Source: Gammaproteobacteria bacterium | GTDB lineage: Bacteria > Pseudomonadota > Gammaproteobacteria > Xanthomonadales > Wenzhouxiangellaceae | DNA: 64,000 nt | NCBI GenBank assembly: GCA_021772985.1 | Contig: JAJFKX010000046.1 | Span: 105,688 to 169,687 of the forward strand | Direction: 5' to 3' | Part shown: piece after piece, positions 29,467 through 38,203 of the stretch | How positions within the stretch are numbered: position 1 is the stretch's first letter | Layout of the letters: each line of letters starts with the position of its first letter | The notes under the pieces: model-generated | Seen by the model: the letters and a program-made list of their open reading frames with translations, nothing else | Told to the model about the DNA's origin: nothing | Database searches by the model: none | Program-made: the position numbers and the translations under genes

Positions 29467-31692
29467 TTGAAGGTAGCTGACAACCCGAACGATATTGATA
29501 TCGTTCGGGTTGCTGTTTTTTGCCCATTAAGGCAATTATTCGATTACCTCAGCACTGAGGATTCATTGCCATCAGGCAGTCTGGTAGAGGTGCCGTTTGG
29601 CCGCCGTCAGGTGCTAGGGGTGGTGGTTGGTTCTAGTGTGGATTCTAGTATCACACAGCTCAAAACAGTTAACAAGATCATTCATGCTGAATTACTCGAC
29701 CCGCACCAAATGGCATTGCTGGAGTGGTGTTGGAGATATTATCAACACCCTGCGGGTGAAGTCTTGGCAGCCGCTGTGCCCAAATTATTGCGGGCAACTA
29801 TTGCTTACCAGAAAAAACCCGAGCTGGAATATTACCTGACCACAACAGGCAGGCAACTTGATGCAACGGTATTCGCCCGTGCGCCCAGGCAATTGATGCT
29901 GTGGAAAGCACTGCAGTGCTTTCCATTAACCCGATTGGAATTGCGAGCTTTGACTTCAGGATGGTCGGCAATTTGCCAACGGCTGGAAGCAAAAGGCTGG
30001 CTGGCATCGCGCCCACAACAGCAGGCTGACCCAATAAAACTTGATATCGATGCAAAAGCCGTACAATTAAACCAGCAACAGCAAACAGTCAGTGATCAGA
30101 TAAGTCAACATTTGCAGCATTACCACTGTTGTCTGTTGTACGGGGTTACCGGTAGCGGGAAGACCGAGGTTTATATTGATCTGATCAGACAAATGCTGTC
30201 TCAGAATCGTCAGGTTCTGCTATTGGTTCCCGAAATTGGCCTGATAACCCAATTGGTGCAGCGTATTCAACAACAATTGGCAGTTCCCGTGGGTACCTTT
30301 CATTCTGGAATGAGTAATATCCAGCGTGCACAGACCTGGATGGCCGCCGGCAGTGGTGGTTGCAACATAGTGGTGGGCACACGCTCGGCTGTTTTTTTAC
30401 CCTTGGCTAAACCGGGCATGATCATTATTGATGAAGAGCATGACCCTGGATACAAGCAGTTTGAGGGGTTCCATTATTCAGCCCGTGATGTTGCTATCAA
30501 GCGCGCGAAAATGCTGGATATACCCATTGTGCTTGGTACAGCCACACCATCACTGGAATCCATGGCCAATGTCAAGCAACAACGCTACAGTTTGATGCAG
30601 CTGGCTCAGCGGCATGCTCAACTGGAATTACCAGACTGGCTCATGGTCGATTGCCGGGCTACACCATCCAGTCTGAAAGAGAGTAAATCAGGCACTAGTT
30701 ATGGGTTACTGCATGCCGATGTCAAAATGATGATGCAGGTTCGGCTGGAAGCCGGCGAACAGATTTTGGTATTTCAAAACCGTCGTGGCTATGCGCCTTT
30801 GTTACAGTGTGCTGCTTGTGGCTGGCAGGCTGATTGTTTACGTTGCAGTGCCCATATGACCTGGCACCGCCGGAACAGGCAATTGCAATGTCACCATTGT
30901 GAGCATGTTCAGGTTCAGCCAGCGCACTGCCCGAATTGTTCATCTCCTGGATTAGAACATTTGGGTAGTGGTACCGAGCAACTTGAGCAAGCACTGGCGG
31001 AAAGTTTTATGTCAATCCCGGTTTACCGTGTTGATAGTGACAGTATGCGGGGCCGTCAGGCTATGCAATTATTGAGGGATGAAGTGTTGACTGGGAATCC
31101 CTGCATCTTGGTAGGTACCCAAATGCTTACCAAAGGCCATCATTTTCCCAACATTAACCTGGTAGTGGTGATTGACGTGGATCAGGCGCTGTTCAGTGCG
31201 GACTTCAGAGCCACTGAACGGTTGGTGCAACAACTGGTGCAAGTTGCCGGCAGAGCTGGTCGTGGGCATAGCAAGGGTCGTATTTTGTTGCAGACCAGGC
31301 AGCCTGAGCATGCATTGTTGAAGTCGTTGATGACAACAGATTATTGGCAGATTGCAGAGCAACTGCTGGAATTAAGGCAACAGGCTTGCTTTCCACCTTT
31401 TGCAGCGCAAGTCATATTACGCGCAGATGCTATGCAAGCTGGTGCTGTTGAGCAGTTTCTTCGCCAAGCCAGGACTATCGCAAGTAAGTTGGACTTGCCA
31501 GGCGATATATTTGGCCCGCTACCCGCGTTGTTGGAAAAAAGAGCCGGGCGATACCGTTATCAATTGTGGTGGCAGGCAGAGCATCGCAAAACGTTACAAC
31601 GGTTTTTGCCGGTGTGGGTCAATGCCATTCAGAATTCAGCTCAACAGCATGGCGTACGTTGGCATATCGATGTTGATCCGGTTGCTTTATAA
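29467..31692 (+). CDS. priA: Primosomal replication restart helicase PriA
   Basis: A 741-residue helicase that reloads the replisome at stalled forks. The 3'-end-binding domain opens with VAVFCPLRQLFDYL, Walker A is GVTGSGKTEVYI, the DEAH box is IIDEEHDPGYKQ, and paired zinc motifs follow (CAACGWQADCLRC, CHHCEHVQVQPAHCPNC). Start is uncertain: no ATG or GTG precedes the essential N-terminal strand, so TTG at 29467 is the best candidate, with no clear ribosome site. Codons 6-18 lie in a 14-base perfect hairpin with a T run, likely the prc terminator or an attenuator. Confidence 0.93.
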   Translation: MKVADNPNDIDIVRVAVFCPLRQLFDYLSTEDSLPSGSLVEVPFGRRQVLGVVVGSSVDSSITQLKTVNKIIHAELLDPHQMALLEWCWRYYQHPAGEVLAAAVPKLLRATIAYQKKPELEYYLTTTGRQLDATVFARAPRQLMLWKALQCFPLTRLELRALTSGWSAICQRLEAKGWLASRPQQQADPIKLDIDAKAVQLNQQQQTVSDQISQHLQHYHCCLLYGVTGSGKTEVYIDLIRQMLSQNRQVLLLVPEIGLITQLVQRIQQQLAVPVGTFHSGMSNIQRAQTWMAAGSGGCNIVVGTRSAVFLPLAKPGMIIIDEEHDPGYKQFEGFHYSARDVAIKRAKMLDIPIVLGTATPSLESMANVKQQRYSLMQLAQRHAQLELPDWLMVDCRATPSSLKESKSGTSYGLLHADVKMMMQVRLEAGEQILVFQNRRGYAPLLQCAACGWQADCLRCSAHMTWHRRNRQLQCHHCEHVQVQPAHCPNCSSPGLEHLGSGTEQLEQALAESFMSIPVYRVDSDSMRGRQAMQLLRDEVLTGNPCILVGTQMLTKGHHFPNINLVVVIDVDQALFSADFRATERLVQQLVQVAGRAGRGHSKGRILLQTRQPEHALLKSLMTTDYWQIAEQLLELRQQACFPPFAAQVILRADAMQAGAVEQFLRQARTIASKLDLPGDIFGPLPALLEKRAGRYRYQLWWQAEHRKTLQRFLPVWVNAIQNSAQQHGVRWHIDVDPVAL
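29481..29521 (+). terminator. Strong hairpin with T run overlapping the priA 5' end
   Basis: A 14-base perfect stem, CAACCCGAACGATA at 29481-29494 and its complement at 29499-29512, with a TTGA tetraloop, then CTG and six T residues (29516-29521). It fits a rho-independent terminator for prc, but it sits inside the only plausible priA N-terminus, so some readthrough or regulation must exist if priA has no promoter further down. Confidence 0.65.
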
Positions 31693-31697
31693 TTGAG

Positions 31698-31723
31698 CAA
31701 TACCCCGCAAGAGCGGGGTATTG
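31698..31723. terminator. Bidirectional hairpin after priA
   Basis: An 11-base perfect stem, CAATACCCCGC at 31698-31708 and its complement at 31713-31723, with loop AAGA. It lies between priA (plus) and the convergent small lipoprotein gene (minus). No T tract follows on either side, so it may be a processing or weak termination hairpin. Confidence 0.55.
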
Positions 31724-31756
31724 AGTTCTGACTTAGGTGATAAGAGGTTTTCGATG

Positions 31757-31984
31757 TTAGTTATTACCACCGTCAGAGTTTTCTGATTGCCGGCGTGGTG
31801 GATTTATCCATAATGTCTCGACACCACGGGATCTATTGACACGATTGACCCGTGACATTCTTTCATTATCATTGCCATTATCGACGTGACTATTAGCCAC
31901 CTGTGATGTGCTGGGGACTGTACTGCACCCAGCTAGTGCAAATAATGAAACAATCATTGCGGATAATATGATTTTAGCATTCAT
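31757..31984 (-). CDS. Small lipoprotein of unknown function
   Basis: A 75-residue protein with a lipoprotein signal (MNAKIILSAMIVSLFALAGC, lipobox LAGC, Cys20) and a short, polar, Asn/Arg/Ser-rich mature part carrying VETLWINPPRR near the C-terminus. GGAGA lies 6 bases upstream of the chosen ATG, so it is very likely translated; a 7-residue extension to 32005 lacks a site. The residue after Cys is Ser, which by the E. coli rule favours the outer membrane. I know no characterised homologue. Confidence 0.75.
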   Translation of the reverse strand: MNAKIILSAMIVSLFALAGCSTVPSTSQVANSHVDNGNDNERMSRVNRVNRSRGVETLWINPPRRQSENSDGGNN

Positions 31985-32136
31985 AAGCTTTCTCCAGTTG
32001 CTCATATATTACGAAGTCCATCGTACTATATTTGGCCATATTGTCAAGTTCTCTAGATTGTCCTACCGGGATGTTAACGTGTCTATCACACTACTCAACT
32101 TAAAATCACGCATTAGCCAATAGGAGCATACATAAA

Positions 32137-33456
32137 ATGATACCCCGATTAAGCATGCTTGCGATAACCGGTCTGATTCTCTCGCTGAGCGCTCAGGCCG
32201 GTAGTCTGCTACCGCCGGATGTAACCCTGGAAACGGTAATCAACGCTGGTGCGATATCGGATCCATTAGCCGCCAGGCACGCAGGTGATGGTTCTGGTCG
32301 CCTGTTTATAGTTGAACAGGCCGGTACCATCAGGATTCTCGATAATACTGACACTCTGCTGGCAACACCGTTCATTAATCTGGCGGATAGGATAAGCGCT
32401 GGTGGAGAACGAGGTCTGTTGGGTCTGGATTTTCACCCGGATTACGAAAACAACGGGCTGTTTTATGTCAATTATTCAGCCGGTAACGGATCACCTTTTG
32501 TTACCGGGACAACAGTGGTGTCTGAATTTCAGGTAAGTGGCAACCCCAATATCGGGGACCCAAACAGTGAACGGGTATTACTGACAATCCGGCAAGACTT
32601 CAGCAACCATAACGGTGGTGATATTCATTTTGGAGCGGATGGTTTTCTGTATATCGGTATGGGTGATGGTGGTGATGGAAATGATACCTGCAACCGGTCC
32701 CAGACTTTGGACCCGGCAAATATTGTGACCACCGGACCATGTCTAGATGATATTACGGTTGCAATGCTTGGCAAAATGCTGCGTATAGATGTGGATAACA
32801 CCACACCTGCCGGCGGTAATGGGCTATGTGGCGCCGCAGGCGATGGCTCTGCAGCTTATGCTATACCTATTGATAACCCTTTTATTGGTGCTGATCCTGA
32901 TAGTGCGTGTGATGAGGTTTGGTCATATGGTGTGCGGAATCCATTCCGGTTCAGTTTTGACCGTTTAACCGGTGACATGTTTATTGGCGATGTTGGCCAG
33001 GGCACATGGGAAGAAGTTTCGTTTGAGCCGTTTGATACAGCAGGTGGTCTTAACTATGGCTGGAGAATTTGTGAAGGTGAGTTTCTCCGGGGTTCGACTG
33101 TCAATGCATGTACAACAGGGGTATTGCCGATATTGGCCTATCCGAGCAGTGGTGATTGTTCGGTTGAAGGAGGTTATCGCTACCGCGGGCCGGTGACTTC
33201 ATTAAATGGTTTATATATGTATGGGGATTTTTGTACAGGTAATATTCGTTTTGCCCGGGAAAACTCGCCTGGTGTCTGGGAAAGTGAAGTTGTTGATACA
33301 ATAGGCTTTGGTTTAACTGCATTCGGTGAAGATCAACAGGGTCGTATTTATGTGGTTAGTCAAAATGATGGCCTGTTAAGATTTGAGGGTGATGAGATTT
33401 TGATTCTGGAAGATGGCTTTGAAAATCAAGTAGCCCGCTCACGCACCGGAAAATAA
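32137..33456 (+). CDS. Exported PQQ-dependent sugar dehydrogenase-like protein with GFE tail
   Basis: A 439-residue secreted six-bladed propeller of the soluble glucose/sorbosone dehydrogenase (GSDH/Yli) family. Signal peptide about 1-22 (cleavage after AQA). Conserved motifs: RLFIVEQAGTIRI, ERGLLGLDFHPDY, catalytic-region His in SNHNGGDI, YIGMGDGGDG, SYGVRNPFRFSFD and GLNYGWRICEG. Six or more Cys suggest periplasmic disulfides. After the propeller the chain ends GDEILILEDGFEN plus ten residues, sharing an acidic-hydrophobic-GFE tail with the M14 peptidase at 56386. AGGAG lies 10 bases before the ATG. Substrate unknown. Confidence 0.88.
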   Translation: MIPRLSMLAITGLILSLSAQAGSLLPPDVTLETVINAGAISDPLAARHAGDGSGRLFIVEQAGTIRILDNTDTLLATPFINLADRISAGGERGLLGLDFHPDYENNGLFYVNYSAGNGSPFVTGTTVVSEFQVSGNPNIGDPNSERVLLTIRQDFSNHNGGDIHFGADGFLYIGMGDGGDGNDTCNRSQTLDPANIVTTGPCLDDITVAMLGKMLRIDVDNTTPAGGNGLCGAAGDGSAAYAIPIDNPFIGADPDSACDEVWSYGVRNPFRFSFDRLTGDMFIGDVGQGTWEEVSFEPFDTAGGLNYGWRICEGEFLRGSTVNACTTGVLPILAYPSSGDCSVEGGYRYRGPVTSLNGLYMYGDFCTGNIRFARENSPGVWESEVVDTIGFGLTAFGEDQQGRIYVVSQNDGLLRFEGDEILILEDGFENQVARSRTGK

Positions 33457-33466
33457 ATCAGCAGTA

Positions 33467-34018
33467 CTATTGCTCACGTAATACCAGCGTCTGGTAACCA
33501 TTGTTTTCCAGGCGCTGGCGGATTTGGTTGGCTTCTCTGGCACTGCTGAGAGGGCCAACACGGACCCGATGCCAGGTCACACCATCAACGTTCACTGGTA
33601 TAACCCTTACATCGACTCCCAGTAATACAAGGTTGGCTTTCAGCGCGTCTGCATCGGTTTCTGAACGGAACGATCCAACCTGTAATTGATAACTGGCGGT
33701 ATCATCAAGACGGGTGTTGGGCGTGGTTCTACTGGCCTGTTCGATCTCACGGGTGGAAACTACATGATCCTGCTCCGGTAATACCCGGAAAAAATCATAC
33801 TGACGATCGCCTAGTTCATCATTTTCACCGGCGATACCTTCGGGATCATCATCAGTGGCTTGTCCTTCCGGGATTTGCAGACTTGCCGGTGTTTTTACCC
33901 AGCCGGATTGCAATGCAATGGTGGCCAACAGCAAACCACTAACCAAACCACAAAAGAACCATAACCAGGCTGATCCATAACCGGTTTTTGTATTACGTAC
34001 CTGGCGGCGTCTGGCCAT
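33467..34018 (-). CDS. FtsN-like SPOR domain protein
   Basis: A 183-residue bitopic membrane protein: basic N-terminus (MARRRQVRNTKTGYG), membrane segment about 17-38, a flexible acidic linker and a C-terminal SPOR domain (YQLQVGSFRSETDADALKA ... WHRVRVGPLSSAREANQI). SPOR domains bind denuded glycan at the septum. Its place 12 bases downstream of argS matches the FtsN-like gene of pseudomonads, so a division role is likely, though a short FtsN could equally be a paralogue. GGAGA is 8 bases before the ATG. Confidence 0.85.
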   Translation of the reverse strand: MARRRQVRNTKTGYGSAWLWFFCGLVSGLLLATIALQSGWVKTPASLQIPEGQATDDDPEGIAGENDELGDRQYDFFRVLPEQDHVVSTREIEQASRTTPNTRLDDTASYQLQVGSFRSETDADALKANLVLLGVDVRVIPVNVDGVTWHRVRVGPLSSAREANQIRQRLENNGYQTLVLREQ

Positions 34019-34030
34019 TCCACTATTCTC

Positions 34031-35791
34031 CTACATTTCGTCTGGCGCTGAACAACCCAGCAGTCGCAGTCCATTACGAATGACTTGCGCAGTAGCAGCC
34101 ATCAGGTTCAAACGAGCATTGCGTAAATGTTCATCGTCAACCAGTGCTTTCTCAGCGTTGTAATAAGTGTGAAAATCTGATGCAACATCATGCAGGTAAT
34201 GACCGAGCTGATGAGGGTTACGGCTATGAGCTGAATTCAAAATACATTCCAAATAGCGGTTGAGCGTGCGCAATAGTTTTTGTTCATGATCGCTGTTTAA
34301 TAGCTTGTGTGCAGCGCTGCCAATCGGCTGATTATAGCGTTCACCACTTTGTTCCAGGTTGCGGAATACACTGGCAATGCGGGCATGTGCATATTGGATG
34401 TAATAGATCGGATTATCATTGCTTTGTAATTTGGCCTGATCCAGATCGAAATCCATGTGTTGTTCATGGGAGCGCATCACATAATAAAAACGTGCAGCAT
34501 CATTGCCGATTTCCTCACGTAACTGTCGCAAAGTCACAAACTGGCCACTGCGGGTGCCCATTTGTACCCGTTGTTTACCGCGATACAGAATGGCGAACTG
34601 GACCAGTAAAATTTCCAGGTCGTCCGGGTCATAGCCCATACCTTCGGCAGCGGCCCGCAAGCGTGGGATGTAGCCATGGTGATCAGCGCCAAGCACATAG
34701 ATCGCAGGTTTAAAACCACGCTCGAGCTTGTTACGTAGATAGGCAATATCAGATGCAAAATAAGTGGTTCGACCATTTTCACGAACTACCACACGATCTT
34801 TTTCATCACCAAAATGGGTTGCCCGAAACCATTGTGCACCGTCCTTGGTGTACATTTGGCCGGTGGTTTCTAGTTGTTCTATGGCTTGTGTGACAGCGCC
34901 GCTTTGTTCCAGTTCACGCTCAGAAAACCATTGATCGAAATACACACCAAAATCTTCCAGGTCCTCTTTGATATCGGCCAGAATACTATTCAGGGCAGCA
35001 TCGAAACAGATGGCAAAACCATCATTACCCAAAATTGTACGTGCCTGGGTAACCAACGCATCGATAAAGGCTTCCTTATCACCTCCCTGTTTTTCATCTG
35101 GAGGTAAACCGTCGTAAACTTCGGTTTGGGTATGCCTCAAGCGATCGCCATGATTACTGCGCACTGTTCTGGCGATATCATAAATATAGTCACCCCGGTA
35201 GCCGTTATCTGGAAAGCCGATTTTTTCGCCGCATAACTCCAGGTATCGCAACCATACACTGACTGCCAGTATGTCCATCTGCCGGCCGTTGTCATTAACG
35301 TAATATTCCCGATGGACATCATAACCGGCTGCATCCAGCAGTGCTGACAGACTGGCGCCGTAAGCCGCCCCCCGTCCATGGCCAACATGCAGTGGTCCAG
35401 TGGGGTTTGCAGAAACATATTCGACGGTTACTGCTTGTCGCTGATCCGGATAGCGACAACCGTATGCATCACCCTGCTTCAAAATGTCGTTAATCAAACT
35501 TAACAGGCAGGATTTCGTTAAACGAATATTGATGAAGCCCGGTTTGGCAACGTTCACTTCTTCGATGTGTCGAGAGGCTGGAATTTTACCGGCAATAGCC
35601 TCTGCCAATTGCATTGGCGGCATACCGACTTTTTTAGCCAGCATCAAAGCGATATTGCACGCGTAGTCACCGTGCTCCGGCTTGCGGCAATGTTCAATCT
35701 GTATGACTGGATCGAGCTCGGCCGGTAGCAGCTCTTTACGTTGCAAGCGATGAATCGCCTGACTGATCAACTCATGAATAACTTCTTTCAA
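34031..35791 (-). CDS. argS: Arginyl-tRNA synthetase
   Basis: A 586-residue class I synthetase. The N-terminal Add1 domain leads to VEYVSANPTGPLHVGHGRG with the HIGH-type HVGH at 135-138; the KMSKS position is replaced by the usual ArgRS form (MGTRSGQFVTL). The C-terminal anticodon-binding DALR domain ends LRLLGCSAPDEM. The start is TTG at 35791, supported by GGAAG 7 bases upstream and by N-terminal length; no ATG fits. Cotranscribed with the SPOR gene downstream. Confidence 0.95.
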   Translation of the reverse strand: MKEVIHELISQAIHRLQRKELLPAELDPVIQIEHCRKPEHGDYACNIALMLAKKVGMPPMQLAEAIAGKIPASRHIEEVNVAKPGFINIRLTKSCLLSLINDILKQGDAYGCRYPDQRQAVTVEYVSANPTGPLHVGHGRGAAYGASLSALLDAAGYDVHREYYVNDNGRQMDILAVSVWLRYLELCGEKIGFPDNGYRGDYIYDIARTVRSNHGDRLRHTQTEVYDGLPPDEKQGGDKEAFIDALVTQARTILGNDGFAICFDAALNSILADIKEDLEDFGVYFDQWFSERELEQSGAVTQAIEQLETTGQMYTKDGAQWFRATHFGDEKDRVVVRENGRTTYFASDIAYLRNKLERGFKPAIYVLGADHHGYIPRLRAAAEGMGYDPDDLEILLVQFAILYRGKQRVQMGTRSGQFVTLRQLREEIGNDAARFYYVMRSHEQHMDFDLDQAKLQSNDNPIYYIQYAHARIASVFRNLEQSGERYNQPIGSAAHKLLNSDHEQKLLRTLNRYLECILNSAHSRNPHQLGHYLHDVASDFHTYYNAEKALVDDEHLRNARLNLMAATAQVIRNGLRLLGCSAPDEM

Positions 35792-36121
35792 GGTATCTTC
35801 CGGTTGCAGGATATTAGGTTAGACTAGTCAGTCTGAAAGCGGTCAGCTATTGTAACGGCCTAAGCGACTGGACAGAACCCATTGGGTGCTATTGGTTATA
35901 CACAAAATCTGTGGATAAGTCTGTCGATAACATTTTCAATGGCTTGTTAAGGTATTGTAATAATGGGTTTCTTTACAGTTTGACTAAAATGCGCCCATTC
36001 TAAATGGGCATATAAAACAAATAGTTACAAGACTTTTATTGAATAGTGTTTGATGAAATGCCAATAAGCGACTGTTTTGTGACAATTACATGGGTCTGTG
36101 AATAGATTGTAAATCTTATAT
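35792..36121. other. Intergenic region with DnaA-box cluster
   Basis: The 330-base divergent gap between argS and the gamma-carbonic anhydrase gene carries no reading frame I trust. It holds three DnaA boxes (35896-35930), an AT-rich run about 35935-36120 and a small hairpin GCCCATT-cta-AATGGGC near 35994-36010. The promoters of both divergent genes must lie here. Confidence 0.5.
35896..35930. promoter_or_regulatory. Cluster of DnaA boxes
   Basis: TTATACACA at 35896-35904 matches the TTATNCACA consensus. TGTGGATAA at 35910-35918 is the exact inverse of the strong TTATCCACA box. TGTCGATAA at 35922-35930 is the inverse of a box with one mismatch, 12 bases from the previous one in the same orientation. 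Three boxes in 35 bases are unlikely by chance. No dnaA, dnaN, rpmH or mnmG is in the window, so a regulatory or DnaA-titrating role is more likely than the origin. Confidence 0.6.
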
Positions 36122-36667
36122 ATGCAAAAGTACTACTCAATTCGTAAACATTTGCAGCACACACCAGTGCTGGGCGAACGTGTTTATATCGATCCGGCAG
36201 CAGTAGTGATCGGTGATGTGCAGCTGGGTGATGACGTATCTTTTTGGCCTGGTGCGGTAGCCCGGGGTGATATGGAAAGCATCAAAATCGGCGATTGCAC
36301 TAATGTCCAGGACAATGCAACTTTGCATGTGACACATGATGGGCCTTATTCGCCAGGTGGTTTTCCACTGAACATCGGTAGCCATGTAACTATTGGTCAC
36401 GGAGCTATCCTGCACGCCTGCACGGTTGGGAATCGATGTTTGATCGGCATGGGTTCAATTGTGCTGGATGGTGCGGTAATAGAAGATCAGGTTATGCTGG
36501 GAGCAGGTAGCCTGGTCAGCGCTGATGCACCTATTACCGGTCAATCATTATGGTTCGGCAGGCCGGCGAGGCGGATACGGTCACTATCTGACAGAGAACT
36601 TGAAATGTTGGAGTATTCAGCCAGACATTACGTCAATACCAAAAATATTTACCTGCAGCAGCAATGA
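36122..36667 (+). CDS. Gamma-carbonic anhydrase family protein (YrdA-like)
   Basis: A 181-residue left-handed beta-helix hexapeptide protein. Repeats run from VYIDPAAVVIGDVQLGDDVSFWPGAVARGD onward. The three metal-ligand histidines are in TLHVTHDG and IGHGAILHACT. Members bind zinc or cobalt but many, such as YrdA, lack proven carbonic anhydrase activity. The ATG has no obvious ribosome site, possibly a leaderless or weakly expressed start. The dctM gene follows 19 bases after the stop and may be cotranscribed. Confidence 0.9.
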   Translation: MQKYYSIRKHLQHTPVLGERVYIDPAAVVIGDVQLGDDVSFWPGAVARGDMESIKIGDCTNVQDNATLHVTHDGPYSPGGFPLNIGSHVTIGHGAILHACTVGNRCLIGMGSIVLDGAVIEDQVMLGAGSLVSADAPITGQSLWFGRPARRIRSLSDRELEMLEYSARHYVNTKNIYLQQQ

Positions 36668-36686
36668 CGCATAGTTACCGTTACTA

Positions 36687-38045
36687 ATGCCGGAGTTCTT
36701 ACCGCCACTATTGCTGTTTATCGCGTTGTTATTGGCGCTGATGGCCGGTTACCCGGTGGCGTTTACCCTGGCAGGTGTATCGCTGCTGGCAGCAGCCATC
36801 GGCAGTATGGCGGGTGTTTTTGACCCAGTCTTCGTAAATGCGTTTCCGAATCGTGTATTTGGATTGATGCTGAATCAAACATTGGTGGCAGTACCGGCAT
36901 TTGTATTTATGGGCAGCATGCTGGAACGTTCAAAGCTGGCTGAAGATTTACTGCTGACCATGGAACAGGTTTTAGGTAACGCGCGCAGTGGTCTGGCGCT
37001 ATCGGTGATGCTGGTTGGTGCGCTGCTGGCTGCCAGTACCGGCATAGTCGGCGCTACAGTAGTGACGATGGGGTTGTTGGCATTACCCAGTATGCTACGG
37101 CGCGGTTATTCGCCGGAATTGGCTTCCGGCAGTATCTGTGCGGCAGGGACTTTAGGGCAGATCATTCCACCTTCCATAGCCCTGGTTCTGCTTGGTGATG
37201 TAATGGCCAACGCTTATCAGCAGGCTCAGATCAGGCAGGGGATTTTTAGCCCGGATACCGTTTCGGTGGGTGATTTATTTGCCGGGGCGCTGGTTCCTGG
37301 TGTTTTGCTGGTGGCGTTGTACTGTATCTATCTGATGATTTTTGGCAATAAGCTGCCCAAACCAGTTGAGTCCGAGGCCAGACTTAATGCAGGTAAGGTG
37401 GTCAAGTTACTGGCTGCTCCATTGTTATTGATTGTATTGGTGCTGGGTTCAATATTGTTTGGAATCGCATCACCTACAGAAGCTGCCTCAGTTGGTGCGG
37501 TCGGTGCCACAGTAATGGCGGCAGCTCGGCGAAAACTGAATAAATCGGTATTACGTGAAGTTATCCTGCGCACTGCCCAGGTCACCAGTATGGTGTTCAT
37601 GATTTTAATTGCTGCTGCCATGTTTGCATTGGTATTTCGTGGTTTTGGTGGTGATGAAGTGGTGCGGCATGCGCTGGAACAATTGCCGGGGGGAGTGATC
37701 AGTGCAATGCTGGTCGTGATGCTGGTGATTTTTGTGCTTGGTTTTTTGCTGGATTTTATTGAAATCACCTATGTGGTGGTGCCAATCATCGCACCAATTT
37801 TACTGGCTATGGGACTTTCACCATTGTGGCTTGGTGTGATGATTGCAGTAAACCTGCAAACTTCGTTTCTAACCCCACCATTTGGATTTGCATTGTTTTA
37901 TTTGCGCGGAGTGGCGGGTGACCAGATAACCACTGGCCAGCTATATCGCGGGGTTATGCCGTTTATTGGTATTCAGTTGATATTACTGGTACTGCTTTCG
38001 GTATTTCCGGTATTGGTGACCTGGTTACCTGCATTAATCAAATAA
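36687..38045 (+). CDS. dctM: TRAP transporter large permease DctM
   Basis: A 452-residue integral membrane protein with about 12 membrane segments, the ion-coupled transport channel of a TRAP system. Typical stretches are AVPAFVFMGSMLERSKLAEDLL, ASTGIVGATVVTMGLLALP and TLGQIIPPSIALVLLG. It carries no fused small-permease domain. No dctQ lies on either side: a carbonic anhydrase gene precedes it and the convergent dctP lies downstream. Alone it cannot form a complete TRAP membrane unit as known from other systems. Confidence 0.92.
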   Translation: MPEFLPPLLLFIALLLALMAGYPVAFTLAGVSLLAAAIGSMAGVFDPVFVNAFPNRVFGLMLNQTLVAVPAFVFMGSMLERSKLAEDLLLTMEQVLGNARSGLALSVMLVGALLAASTGIVGATVVTMGLLALPSMLRRGYSPELASGSICAAGTLGQIIPPSIALVLLGDVMANAYQQAQIRQGIFSPDTVSVGDLFAGALVPGVLLVALYCIYLMIFGNKLPKPVESEARLNAGKVVKLLAAPLLLIVLVLGSILFGIASPTEAASVGAVGATVMAAARRKLNKSVLREVILRTAQVTSMVFMILIAAAMFALVFRGFGGDEVVRHALEQLPGGVISAMLVVMLVIFVLGFLLDFIEITYVVVPIIAPILLAMGLSPLWLGVMIAVNLQTSFLTPPFGFALFYLRGVAGDQITTGQLYRGVMPFIGIQLILLVLLSVFPVLVTWLPALIK

Positions 38046-38203
38046 TGTTTACTTGAACATTTTGTCTTTTTCAGGGCATCCATGACTCATTTTCAACTTG
38101 CTAAAACAGTTTCTGTGATAGGCCGATGCAACCTGTTCATGATATTAGCAGTTATCAATCACTGCCCGGTAAAATTTCAGTTTGTTATCTCAGTATCCCG
38201 TGT

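Noticed and set aside
35896..36121. Chromosomal origin of replication
   Set aside because: DnaA boxes are present but only three, and none of the genes usually beside oriC is in the window.
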